Part shown: piece after piece, positions 10,191-22,140 of the stretch
How positions within the stretch are numbered: the first letter of the stretch is position 1
Layout: each line of letters opens with the position of its first letter
From: Eurosta solidaginis
Taxonomy: Eukaryota > Arthropoda > Insecta > Diptera > Tephritidae
Direction of reading: 5' to 3'
NCBI RefSeq assembly: GCF_040869045.1
Contig: NC_090323.1
Location: 174,986,083-175,050,082, forward strand
Length of the DNA stretch: 64,000 nucleotides
Position numbers and translations under genes: made by a program
Notes under the pieces: model-generated
Database searches by the model: none
Told to the model about the DNA's origin: nothing
The model's input: only the letters and a program-made list of their open reading frames with translations

Positions 10191-10365
10191 AAACAACCGT
10201 GAAAAACCATAATAAGCCTTATATAAGACACTTATTAACAAATTTACGTGTAACAACATTAAAAACAAGAAGAAACAACACTTACACAATATGTTTAGTT
10301 AGGATCTAAAAATTAAAAAATATTGTACCATCACCGTTTGGTATCATCGTCATATTAAATTATAA
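10191..10365 (-). other. PLE-B minus-strand copy, proximal 3' region
   Basis: Untranslated sequence between the stop codon of the minus-strand gene (10368-10366) and the nested insertion. It is the mirror of about 11800-11978 in the plus-strand copy with few differences. Confidence 0.75.
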
Positions 10366-10812
10366 TTATAAACATAAAAGGTAAGCTGCTGCAATGTTTT
10401 GTGTGTCTTCTTTTTTGTTTACCGTATTTTCTCTTTTTTCTAGTATTCGCAAACTCTCTAATGTGTATCGCGTTCTCCCATATTTGTTGCGGTCTATTAT
10501 CTTTGTGTTTGCTAGATCAGCTTCGTGGCCACTTGCCGTGATGTGTTGTGATAAGGCCGTTGCACTTCTCTTTTTGTTTATATCGCTTTCGTGCTCTTTT
10601 AGTCTGACGCCGAGGGTTCGTTTCGTGGTTCCAATGTATACCCTGTTGCAGCTTTCATCTTCTTTACCTTGACATGTTACTTCATATATTATATTATGTT
10701 GTTCGAGTTTGTCGATCGGGCTTTTTGTTCGCGTAAATATATTCGCTAGTGTGGAGTTGGATTTGTATGCTAGGGCTATGTTTTGGTTATTTTTTGTTAC
10801 TGCTTTGCTGAT
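10191..10812 (-). repeat. Left arm of PLE-B inverted repeat
   Basis: About 620 bp that mirror 11361-11980 with high identity, covering the linker, GIY-YIG coding region and 3' region. The spacer 10813-11360 (about 548 bp, RT C-terminal region) is present only in the minus-strand copy. The two arms differ by a handful of substitutions, for example E/G in KEDES/KEGES and L/I in ATAL/ATAI. Confidence 0.85.
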
Positions 10813-11356
10813 GTTTTGAGATAGTTTGGGAATATAGGTTACCCCGAAATATTGCTTAATTCGATTTTCTTTACGTATTGTTCTTTCGTTTCGTGTCGTG
10901 CTTGTTTCTCTTATTCCTTGTTCTGTTAGATTTTTAATTAGGGCGTGTGGATAGCCATTGTTTTTTAATATTTCGTGTATTTTTTGCAGGTTTTTGTTCC
11001 AGTATTGTTGGTCGCTTATGGTTAATACCTTGTTTATTAAATTTTTCGCCGTATTTATTTTATATTTCATTGGTTGGCAAGAATGAAAATTTATAAGACG
11101 ACCAGATGCTAGGGGCTTTGTGAACCAATCAAAGGACAGACTTCCATTATTTTGGTTTTTAAATATTCTGACGTCCAGATAGGGGATGCTGTTATCATTC
11201 TCCATCTCAGTAGTGAATTTTATTTTGTTGTGATAACTATTTAAGTTTTCTTGTATTAATTCAACGTCTTTACGTTTTACTATTGTGAGAATATCGTCAA
11301 CATATTTTACTATAAATTTTACTTCGATATTATGTTTTTGTTTTAGTACATTTAGC
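10366..11356 (-). pseudogene. PLE-B RT C-terminal half plus GIY-YIG endonuclease, 5'-truncated
   Basis: An uninterrupted minus-strand frame beginning within the RT domain. It keeps the catalytic YVDD (in KYVDDILTIV), the following RT motifs (YLDVRIF, KPLASGRLINF), the INTAKNLINK block that links RT to endonuclease, and a GIY-YIG domain (RVYIGTTKRTL...RLKEHESD) preceded by a Cys pair and followed by His residues (SQHITASGH). It ends at 10366. RT motifs A and B and everything upstream are absent. The open frame continues to an ATG at 11454, but its first ~33 codons are antisense to the opposing copy and not genuine PLE protein. The surviving frame is clean, so the copy may be fairly young. Confidence 0.85.
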
Positions 11357-11797
11357 GAAGCAGTAACAAAAAATAACCAAAACATAGCCCTAGCATACAA
11401 ATCCAACTCCACACTAGCGAATATATTTACGCGAACAAAAAGCCCGATCGACAAACTCGAACAACATAATATAATATATGAAGTAACATGTCAAGGTAAA
11501 GAAGGTGAAAGCTGCAACAGGGTATACATTGGAACCACGAAACGAACCCTCGGCGTCAGACTAAAAGAGCACGAAAGCGATATAAACAAAAAGAGAAGTG
11601 CAACGGCCATATCACAACACATCACGGCAAGTGGCCACGAAGCTGATCTAGCAAACACAAAGATAATAGACCGCAACAAATATGGGAGAACGCGATACAC
11701 ATTAGAGAGTTTGCGAATACTAGAAAAAAGAGAAAATACGGTAAACAAAAAAGAAGACACACACAACATTGCAGCAGCTTACCTTTTATGTTTATAA
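11357..11797 (+). pseudogene. PLE-B plus-strand copy: GIY-YIG endonuclease remnant
   Basis: The plus-strand copy enters the PLE gene just after the RT thumb (AVTKNNQNIALAYK) and runs in frame through the Cys pair, RVYIGTTKRTL, RLKEHESD and the His block to a stop at 11797. No RT remains. The frame also extends upstream to 11285, but the residues before AVTKNNQ are antisense of the neighbouring copy's RT. The minus-strand frame at 11491-11769 is a shadow. The join shares the short string AAGCAGTAAC with the opposite copy, so microhomology may have guided it. Confidence 0.85.
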
Positions 11798-12143
11798 TTA
11801 TAATTTAGTATGACGATGATACCAAACGGTGATGGTACAATATTTTTTAATTTTTAGATCCTAACTAAACATATTGTGTAAGTGTTGTTTCTTCTTGTTT
11901 TTAATGTTGTTACACGTAACTTTGTTAATAAGTGTCTTATATAAGGCTTATTATTGTTTTTCACGGTTGTTTATTTTTTGTTGTTTTTTAAATAAATAGA
12001 TCACCCCAGATGATGCTAGGAAGTCTAGCGAAACGTTGGGTTGGAAAAGTGGAAAAAATTATTTTATTTGCACTTCACAGTTAATGGTCAAAAGAGCCTA
12101 ACTCAAAAAATTTAAATTAATATAAAATTGACCGGAAAACCTC
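11798..12143 (+). repeat. PLE-B right 3' region and pLTR
   Basis: Uninterrupted counterpart of 10191-10365 plus 6143-6289. It shows the empty target of the nested element (about 11968-11985). It extends 23 bp beyond the end of homology with the left arm, then satellite resumes at TAAATAAATAGACTATTG. Confidence 0.8.
12004..12040 (+). ncRNA. Hammerhead motif in PLE-B right pLTR, core mutated
   Basis: Same layout as 6223-6259 but the conserved CUGAUGA reads CAGAUGA (12007-12013), changing the essential U of the core. Stem II (GCUAG/CUAGC), GAAA (12030-12033), ACGU and CCC/GGG are intact. I predict it is inactive or strongly impaired. Confidence 0.7.
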
Positions 12144-12254
12144 TAAATAAATAGACTATTGTTATAAAGCCATATGTCAGTGTGTAAACACTTTCTTCAT
12201 TAACAAACACAAAAAAATTCATAATAGTAAACAAGATATACTTCCTACTGACTC

Positions 12255-12512
12255 GTAGAATCTTTGTTGTTATTCAAAAGTGTTAATTTAACGTTGTTTA
12301 AACTTTTCCCAAATTTTTTAATAAAATTCGCTACGCTTACGTAGAATCTTTTTTGTTATTCAAAAGTGTTAATTTAACGTTGTTTAAACTTTTCCCAATT
12401 TTTTTAATAAAATTCGCTACGCTTACGTAGAATCTTTGTTGTTATTCAAAAGTGTTAATTTAACGTAGTTTAAACTTTTCCCAATTTTTTTTTAAAAATT
12501 CGCCACGCTTTA
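12255..12512 (+). repeat. 86-bp internal triplication, site 1
   Basis: The part of the monomer from GTAGAATCTTT to CGCTACGCTTAC is present three times with an 86-bp period (starts 12255, 12341, 12427). The join CTACGCTTACGTAG is diagnostic. Confidence 0.9.
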
Positions 12513-15500
12513 TTTTATTATTCTAAAGCCCTTAAATAGTCAAAAACTTTTGAAACGCCATAAGTCATAAATATAATCAAACTAGCCTAAAAATTTTCCA
12601 TCTTCAGATCTGATGACATTTAGTGACTATTGTTATAAAGCCATATGTCAGTGTGTAAACACTTTCTTCATTAACAAACACAAAAAAATTCATAATAGTA
12701 AACAATATATACTTCCTACTGACTTACGTAGAATCTTTGTTGTTATTCAAAAGTGTTAATTTAACGTTGTTTAAACTTTTCCCAATTATTTTAATAAAAA
12801 GCGCTACGCTTTATTTGATTATTCAAAAGCCCTTAAACACTTGAAACGCCATAAGTCATAAATATAATCAAAATAGCCTAGAAATTTTTCATCTTCAGAT
12901 CTGATGGCATTTAGTGATTTTACGCAGCAAACAACTCTTATTTTTAACTAAATAAACTATAGTTATAAAGCCATATGTCAGTGTGAAAACACTTTATTCA
13001 TTAACAAACACAAAAAAATTCATAACAATAAACAAGATATACTTCCTATTGACTTACGTAGAATCTTTGTTGTTATTCAAAAGTGTCAATTTAACGTTGT
13101 TTAAACTTTTCCCAATTTTTTTAATAAAATTTGCTACGCTTTATTTGATTATTCTAAAGCCCTTAATTAGTCAAAAACACTTGAAACGCCATAATTCATA
13201 AATATAATCAAACTAGCCTAAACATTTTCCATCTTCAGATCTGATGGCATTTAGAGATTTTACGCAGCAAAAAACTCTTATTTTTAACTAAATAAACTAT
13301 AGTTATAAAGCCATATGTCAGTGTGTAAACACTTTATTCATTAACAAACACAAAAAAATTCATAACAATAAACAAGATATACTTCCTATTGACTTACGTA
13401 GAATCTTTGTTGTTATTCAAAAGTGTCAATTTAACGTTGTTTAAACTTTTCCCAATTTTTTTAATAAAATTTGCTACGCTTTATTTGATTATTCTAAAGC
13501 CCTTAAATAGTCAAAAACACTTGAAACGCCATAATTCATAAATATAATCAAACTAGCCTAAACATTTTCCATCTTCAGATCTGATGGCATTTAGAGATTT
13601 TACGCAGCAAAAAACTCTTATTTTTAACTAAATAAAATATTGTTATAAAGCCATTTGTCAGTGTGTAAACACTTTCTTCATTAACAAACAAAAATATTCA
13701 TAACAGTAAACAAGACATACTTCCTATTGACATACGTAGAATCTTTGTTGTTATTCAAAAGTGTTAATTTAACGTTGTTTAAAATTTTCCCAAATTTTTT
13801 AATAAAATTCGCTATGCTTTATTTGATTATTCAAAAGCCCTTAATTAGTCAAACACACTTGAAACACCATAAGTCATAAATATTATCAAATTAGCCTAAA
13901 AAATTTCCATCTCCAGATCAGATGGCATTTAGTGATTTTACGCAGCAAACAACTCTTATTTTTAACTAAATAAACTATTGTTATATAGCCATATGTCAGT
14001 GTGTAAACACTTTCCTTATTAACAAACAAAAAAATTCATAACAGTAAACAAGATATACTTCCTATTGACTTACGTATAATCTTTGTTGTTATTCAAAAGT
14101 GTTAGTTTAACGTTGTTTAAACATTTCCCAAATTTTTTAATAAAATTAGCTACGCTTTATTTGATTATTCAAAAGCCCTTAATTAGTCAAAAACACTTGA
14201 AACGCCATAAGTCATAAATAATATCAAATTAGCCTAAAAATTTTCCATCTTCAGATCTGATGGAATTTAGTGACTATTGTTATAAAGCCATATGTCAGTG
14301 TGTAAACACTTTCTTCATTAACAAACAAAAAAAATTCATAACAGTAAACATGATATACTTCCTATTGACTAACGTAGAATCTTTGTTGTTATTCAAAAGT
14401 GTTAATTTAACGTTGTTTAAACTTTTCCCAATTTTTTTAATAAAATTCGCTACGCTTTATTTGATTATTAAAAAGCCCTTAATTAGTCAAAAACACTTGA
14501 AACGCCATAAGTCGTAAATATAATCAAAATAGCCTAAATATTTTCCATCTTCAGATCTGATGGCATTTAGTGATTTTACGCAGCAAACAGCTCTTATTTT
14601 TAACTAAATAAACTATTGTTATAAAGCCATATGTCAGTGTGTAAACACTTTCTTCATTAACAAACACAAAAAAATTCATAATAGTAAACAAGATATACTT
14701 CCTATTGACTCACGTAGAATCTTTGTTGTTATTCAAAAGTGTTAATTTAACGTTGTTTAAATTTTTCCCAATTTTTTTAATAAAATTCGCTACGCTTTAT
14801 TTGATTATTCAAAAGCCCTTAATTAGTCAAAAACACTTGAAACGCCATAAGTCATAAATATAATCAAACTAGCCTAAAAATTTGCAATCTTCAGATCTGA
14901 TGGCACGTAGTGATTTTACACAGCAAACAACTCTTATTTTTAACTAAATAAACTATTGTTATAAAGGCATATGTCAGTGTGTAAACACTTTCTTCATTAA
15001 CAAACACAAAAAAATTCACAAGAGTAAACAAGATATACTTCCTATTGACTTACGTAGAATCATAACAGTAAACAAGATATACTTCCTATTGACTTACGTA
15101 GAATTTTTGTTGTTATTCAAAAGTGTTAATTTAACGTTGTTTAGACTTTTCTCAATTTTTTTAATAAAATTCGCTACGCTTTATTTGATTATTCTAAAGT
15201 CCTTAATTAGTCAAAAACACTTGAAACGCCATAAGTCATAAAAATAATCAAACTAGCCTAAAAATTTTCCATCTTCAGATCTGATGGCATTTAGTGACTA
15301 TTGTTATAAAGCAATATGTCAGTGTGTAAACACTTTCTTCATTAACAAACAAAAAAAATTCATAACAGTAAACAAGATATACTTCCTATTGACTCACGCA
15401 GAATCTTTGTTGTTATACAAAAGTGTTAATTTAACGTTGTTTAAATTTTTCCCAATTTTTTTAATAAAATTCGCTACGCTTTATTTGATTATTCAAAAGC

Positions 15501-16919
15501 CCTTATTTAGTCAAAAACACTTGAAACGCCATAAGTCATAAATATAATCAAACTAGCCTAAAAATTTGCAATCTTCAGATCTGATGGCACGTAGTGATTT
15601 TACACAGCAAACAACTCTTATTTTTAACTAAATAAACTATTGTTATAAAGGCATATGTCAGTGTGTAAACACTTTCTTCATTAACAAACACAAAAAAATT
15701 CACAAGAGTAAACAAGATATACTTCCTATTGACTTACGTAGAATCATAACAGTAAACAAGATATACTTCCTATTGACTTACGTAGAATTTTTGTTGTTAT
15801 TCAAAAGTGTTAATTTAACGTTGTTTAAACTTTTCTCAATTTTTTTAATAAAATTCGCTACGCTTTATTTGATTATTCTAAAGTCCTTAATTAGTCAAAA
15901 ACACTTGAAACGTCATAAGTCATAAAAATAATCAAACTAGCCTAAAAATTTTCCATCTTCAGATCTGATGGCATTTAGTGACTATTGTTATAAAGCAATA
16001 TGTCAGTGTGTAAACACTTTCTTCATTAAAAAACAAAAAAAATTCATAACAGTAAACAAGATATACTTCCTATTGACTCACGCAGAATCTTTGTTGTTAT
16101 TCAAAAGTGTTAATTTAATGTTGTTTAAACTTTTCCCAATTTTTTTAATAAAATTCGCTACGCTTTATTTGATTATTCAAAAGCCCTTAATTAGTCAAAA
16201 ACACTTGAAACGCCATAAGTCATATATATAATCAAACTAGCCTAAAAATTTTCCATCTTCAGATCTGATGGCACGTAGTGATTTTACACAGCAAACAACT
16301 CTTATTTTTAACTAATTAAACTATTGTTATAAAGCCATATGTCAGTGTGTAAACACTTTCCTCATTAACAAACAAAAAAAATTCATAACAGTAACCAAAT
16401 TTTTTCCTATTTACATACGTAGAATCTTTGTTATTATTCAAAAGTGTTAATTAAAATTCGCTACGTTTTATTTGATTATTCAAAAGTCCTTAATTAGTCA
16501 AAAACATTTCAAACGCCATAAGTCAGAAATATAATCAAACTAGCCTAAAAATTTTCCATCTTCAGTTCTGATGGCATTTGGGGATTTTACGCAGCAAACA
16601 ATTCTTATTTTTAACTAAATAAACTATTGTTATAAAGACATATGTCAGTATGTAAACACTTTCTTCATTAACAAACAAAAAAAATTCATAACAGTAAACA
16701 AGATATACTTTCTATTGACTCACGTAGAATCTTTGTTGTTATTCAAAAGTGTTAATTTAACGTTGTTTAAATTATCCCAATTTTTTTAATAAAATTCGCT
16801 ACGCTTTATTTGATTATTCAAAAGCCCTTAATTAGTCAAAAACACTTGAAACGCGATAAGTCATAAATATAATCAAAATAGCCTAAAAATTTTCAATCTT
16901 CAGATCTGATGGCATTTAG

Positions 16920-18730
16920 TGATTTTACGCAGCAAACAACTCTTATTTTTAACTAAATAAACTATTGTTATAAAGCCATATGTCAGTGTGTAAACACCTT
17001 CTTCATTAACAAACACAAAAAAATTCATAATAGTAAACAAGATATACTTCCTACTGACTCGTAGAATCTTTGTTGTTATTCAAAAGTGTTAATTTAACGT
17101 TGTTTAAATTTTTCCCAATTTTTTTAATAAAATTCGCTACGCTTACGTAGAATCTTTTTTGTTATTCAAAAGTGTTAATTTAACGTTGTTTAAACTTTTC
17201 CCAATTTTTTTAATAAAATTCGCTACGCTTACGTAGAATCTTTGTTGTTATTCAAAAGTGTTAATTTAACGTTGTTTAAACTTTTCCCAATTTTTTTAAT
17301 AAAATTCGCTACGCTTTGTTTGATTATTCAAAAGCCCTTAAACACTTGAAACGCCATAAGTCATAAATATAATCAAAATAGCCTAAAAATTTTCCATCTT
17401 CAGATCTGATGGCATTTAGTGATTTTACGCAGCAAACAACTCTTATTTTTAACTAAATAAACTATTGTTATAAAGCCATATATCAGTGTGTAAACACTTT
17501 CTTCATTAACAAACACAAAAACATTCATAACACTAAACAAGATATACTTCCTAATTACGTAGAATCTTTATTGTTATTCAAAAGTGTTAATTTAACGTAG
17601 TTTAAACTTTTCACAATTTTTTTAAAAAATTCGCTACGCTTTATTTTATTATTCTAAAGCCCTTAATTAGTCAAAAACTTTTGAAACGCCATAAGTCATA
17701 AATATATTCAAACTAGCCTAAAAATTTTCCATCTTCAGATCTGATGACATTTAGTGACTATTGTTATAAAGCAATATGTCAGTGTGTAAACACTTTCTTC
17801 ATGAACAAACAAAAAAAATTCATAACAGTAAACAAGATATACTTCCTATTGACTCACGTAGGATCTTTGTTGTTATTCAAAAGTGTTAATTTAACGTTGT
17901 TTAAACTTTTCCCAATTTTTTTAATAAAATTCGCTACGCTTTATTTGATTATTCAAAAGCCCTTAATCAGTCAAAAACACTTGAAACGCCATAAGTCATA
18001 AATATAATCAAACTAGCCTAAAAATTTTCCATCTTCAGATCTGATGGCATTTAGTGATTTTACGCAGCAAACAACTCTTAGTTTTAACTAAATAAACTAT
18101 TGTTATAAAGCCATATGTCAGTGTGTAAATACTTTCTTCATTAACAAACAAAAAAAAATTCATAACAGTAAACAAGATATACTTCCTATTGACTTACGTA
18201 GAATCTTTGTTGTTATTCAAAAGTGTTAATTTCACGTTGTTTAAACTTTTTCCAATTTTTTTTAAATAAAATTCGCTACGCTTTATTTGATTATTCAAAA
18301 GCCCTTAATTAGTCAAAAACACTTGAAACACCATAAGTCATAAATATAATCAAACTAGCCTAAAAATTTTCCATCTTCAGATCTGATGGCATTTGGTGAT
18401 TTTACGCAGCAAACAACTCTTATTTTTCACTAATTAAATTATTGTTATAAAGCCATATGTCAGTGTGTAAACACTTTCCTTATTAACAAACAAAAAAAAT
18501 TCATAACAGTTACCAAATTTTTTCCTATTTACATACATAGAATCTTTGTTATTATTCAAAAGTGTTAATTTACCGTTGTTTAAACTTTTCCCAAATTTTT
18601 TAATAAATTTCGTTGCGCTTTATTTTATTATTCAAAAGCCCTTAATTAGTCAAAAACGCCTGAAACGCCATAAGTCATAAATATAATCAAAATAGCCTAA
18701 AAATGTTCAATCTTCAGATCTGATGGCATT
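16920..18730 (+). repeat. Higher-order segment shared with 23930-25400
   Basis: Matched landmarks (the triplication, the ATGACATTTAGTGAC short monomer at 17744 and 24753, the type C monomer after it) are 7,009-7,010 bp apart. The downstream copy lacks about one short monomer's worth of sequence after 24890. Boundaries are approximate. Confidence 0.7.
17061..17318 (+). repeat. 86-bp internal triplication, site 2
   Basis: Units start at 17061, 17147 and 17233. It belongs to a longer segment that reappears about 7,010 bp downstream. Confidence 0.9.
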
Positions 18731-21700
18731 TAGTGATTTTACGCAGCAAACAACTTTTATTTTTAACTAAATAAACTATTGTTATAAAGGCATATGTCAG
18801 TGTGTAAACACTTTCTTCATTAACAAACACAAAAAAATTCACAAGAGTAAACAAGATATACTTCCTATTGACTTACGTAGAATCATAACAGTAAACAAGA
18901 TATACTTCCTATTGACTTACGTAGAATCTTTGTTGTTATTCAAAAGTGTTAATTTAACGTTGTTTAAACTTTTCCCAATTTTCTTAATAAAATTCGCTAC
19001 GCTTTATTTGATTATTCTAAAGCCCTTAATTAGTCAAAAACACTTGAGACGCCATAAGTCATAAATATAATCAAACTAGCCTAAAAATTTTCCATCTTCA
19101 GATCTGATGGCATTTAGTGACTATTGTTATAAAACAATATGTCAGTGTGTAAACACTTTCTTCATTAACAAACAAAAAAAAATTCATAACAGTAAACAAG
19201 TATACTTCCTATTGACTCACGAAGAATCTTTGTTGTTATTCAAAAGTGTTAATTTAATGTTGTTTAAACTTTTCCCAATTTTTTTAATAAAATTCGCTAC
19301 GCTTTATTTGATTATTCAAAAGCCCTTAATTAGTCAAAAACACGTGAAACGCCATAAGTCATATATATAATCACACTAGCCTAAAAATTTTCCATCTTCA
19401 GATCTGATGGCATTTAGTGACTATTGTTATAAAGCAATATGTCAGTGTGTAAACACTTTCTTCATTAACAAACAAAAAAAAATTCATAACAGTAAACAAG
19501 ATATACTTCCTATTGACTCACGTAGAATCTTTGTTGTTATTCAAAAGTGTTAATTTAACGTTGTTTAAACTTTTCCCAATTTTTTTAATAAAATTCGCTA
19601 CGCTTTATTTGATTATTCAAAAGCCCTTAATCAGTCAAAAACACTTGAAACGCCATAAGTCATAAATATAATCAAACTAGCCTAAAAATTTTCCATCTTC
19701 AGATCTGATGGTATTTAGTGATTTTACGCAGCAAACAACTCTTATTTTTAACTAAATAAACTATTGTTATAAATACATATGTCAGTGTGTATATACTTCC
19801 TTCATTAACAAACAAAAAAAATTCATAACAGTAAACAAGATATACTTCCTATTGACTTACGTAGAATCTTTGTTGTTATTCAAAAGTGTTAATTTAACGT
19901 TGTTTAAACTTTTTCCAATTTTTTTAAAATAAAATTCGCTACGCTTTATTTGATTACTCAAAAGCCCTTAATTAGTCAAAAACACTTGAAACACCATAAG
20001 TCATAAATATAATCAAACTAGCCTAAAAATTTTCCATCTTCAGATCTGATGGCATTTGGTGATTTTACGCAGCAAACAATTCTTATTTTTCACTAATTAA
20101 ATTATTGTTATAAAGCCATATGTCAGTGTGTAAGCACTTTCCTCATTAACAAACAAAAAAAATTCATAACAGTAACCAAATTTTTTCCTATTGACATACG
20201 TAGAATCTTTGTTGTTATTCAAAAGTGTTAATTTAACGTTGTTTAAACGTTTCGCAAATTTTTTAATCAAATTCGCTACGCTGTATTTGATTATTCAAAA
20301 GCCCTTAATTAGTCAAAAACACTTGAAACGCCATAAGTCATAAATAAAATCAAAATAGCCTAAAAATTTTCCATCTTCATATCTGTTGGCATTTAGTGAT
20401 TTTACGCAGCAAACAACTCTTATTTTTAACTAAATAAGCTATTGTTATAAAGCCATATGTCAGTGTGTAAACACTTTCTTCATAAACAAACAAAAAAACC
20501 CATAACAGTAAACAAGATATACTTCCTATTGACTTACGTAGAGTCTTTGTTGTTATTCAAAAGTGTTAATTTAACGTTGTTTAAACTTTTCCCAATTTTT
20601 TTAATAAAATTCGCTACGCTTTATTTAATTATTCAAAAGCATTTAATTAGTCAAAAACACTTGAAACGCTATAAGTCATAAATATAATCAAACTAGCCTA
20701 AAAATTTTCCATCTTCAGATCTGATGGCATTTAGTGACTATTGTTATAAAGCCATATGTCAGTGTGTAAACACTTTCTTCATTAACAAACATAAAAAATT
20801 CATAACAGTAAACATGATATACTTCCTATTGACTCACGTAGAATCTTTGTTGTTATTCAAAAGTGTTAATTTAACGTTTTTTAAACTTTTACCAATTTTT
20901 TTAATAAAATTCGCTACGCTTTATTTGATTATTCAAAAGCCCTTAATTAGTCAAAGACACTTGAAACGCCATAAGTCATAAATAAAATCAAAATAGCCTA
21001 AAAATTTTCCATCTTCATATCTGTTGGCATTTAGTGATTTTACGCAGCAAACAACTCTTATTTTTAACTAAATAAGCTATTGTTATAAAGCCATATGTCA
21101 GTGTGTAAACACTTTCTTCATAAACAAACAAAAAAACCCATAACAGTAAACAAGATATACTTCCTATTGACTTACGTAGAATCTTTGTTGTTATTCAAAA
21201 GTGTTAATTTAACGTTGTTTAAACTTTTCCCAATTTTTTTAATAAAATTCGCTACGCTTTATTTAATTATTCAAAAGCATTTAATTAGTCAAAAACACTT
21301 GAAACGCTATAAGTCATAAATATAATCAAACTAGCCTAAAAATTTTCCATCTTCAGATCTGATGGCATTTAGAGATTTTACGCAGCAAACAACTCTTATT
21401 TTTAACTAAATAAGCTATTGTTATAAAGCCATATGTCAGTGTGTAAACACTTTCTTCATTAACAAACAAAAAAAATTCATAACAGTAAACATGATATACT
21501 TCCTATTGACTCACGTAGAATCTTTGTTGTTATTCAAAATTGTTAATTTAACGTTGTTTAAACTTTTCCCAATTTTTTAAATAAAATTCGCTACGCTTTA
21601 TTTGATTATTCAAAAGCACTTAATTAGTTAAAAACACTTGAAACGCCATAAGTCATAAATAAAATCAAAATAGCCAAAAAATTTTCCATCTTCAGATCTG

Positions 21701-21999
21701 ATGGCATTTAGAGATTTTACGCAACAAACAACTCTTATTTTTAACTAAATAAACTATTGTTATAAAGCCATATGTCAGTGTGTAAACACTTTCTTCATAA
21801 ACAAACAAAAAAACTCATAACAGTAAACAAGATATACTTCCTATTGACTTACGTAGAATCTTTGTTGTTATTCAAAAGTGTTAATTTAACGTTGTTTAAC
21901 CTTTTCCAATTTTTTTAATAAAATTCGTTACGCTTCATTTGATTATTCAAAAGTCTTCAATTAGTCAAAAACACTTGAAACGCCATAAGTCATAAATAT

Positions 22000-22140
22000 A
22001 ATCAAACTGCAATGCATACTTTCTATTGACTCACGTAGAATCTTTGTTGTTATTCAAAAGTGTTAATTTAACGTTGTTTAAATTATCCCAATTTTTTTAA
22101 TAAAATTCGCTACACAACAAAAACAAAATTCGCTACACCT
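22000..22140 (+). repeat. Satellite rearrangement junction
   Basis: A monomer breaks off after ATAATCAAACT and is joined, through the non-satellite string GCAATG, to the middle of another monomer (ATACTTTCTATTGACTCACG). Shortly after, at about 22107-22137, the string AAATTCGCTACA is repeated around ACAACAAAAAC. The same oddity occurs at 23445-23475, so the segment from 22015 onward is a copy of the one from about 23350. Confidence 0.75.

Larger units (their letters stand above)
6143..12143. mobile_element. PLE-B: second head-to-head Penelope-like composite, with nested insertion
   Basis: Two 5'-truncated copies of a PLE family different from PLE-A meet head to head at about 11357. The minus-strand copy runs 11356 to 10191 and resumes at 6289 to 6143, being split by a nested element (6290-10189). 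The plus-strand copy runs from about 11361 to 12120-12143. Both encode the GIY-YIG C-terminus and end in the same pLTR with a hammerhead motif. The flanks are satellite sequence on both sides (TAAATAAACTATT left, TAAATAAATAGACTATT right), so a target duplication of about 13-17 bp is possible but imperfect. Confidence 0.85.

Noticed and set aside
9911..10202. Open frames with RTDG repeats
   Set aside because: They are produced by the ACGG microsatellite, which has no stop in these frames.
10394..10672. 92-codon plus-strand frame, and its mirror at 11491-11769 minus
   Set aside because: Both are antisense to the GIY-YIG coding region of PLE-B copies; they look conserved only because the arms are duplicates.
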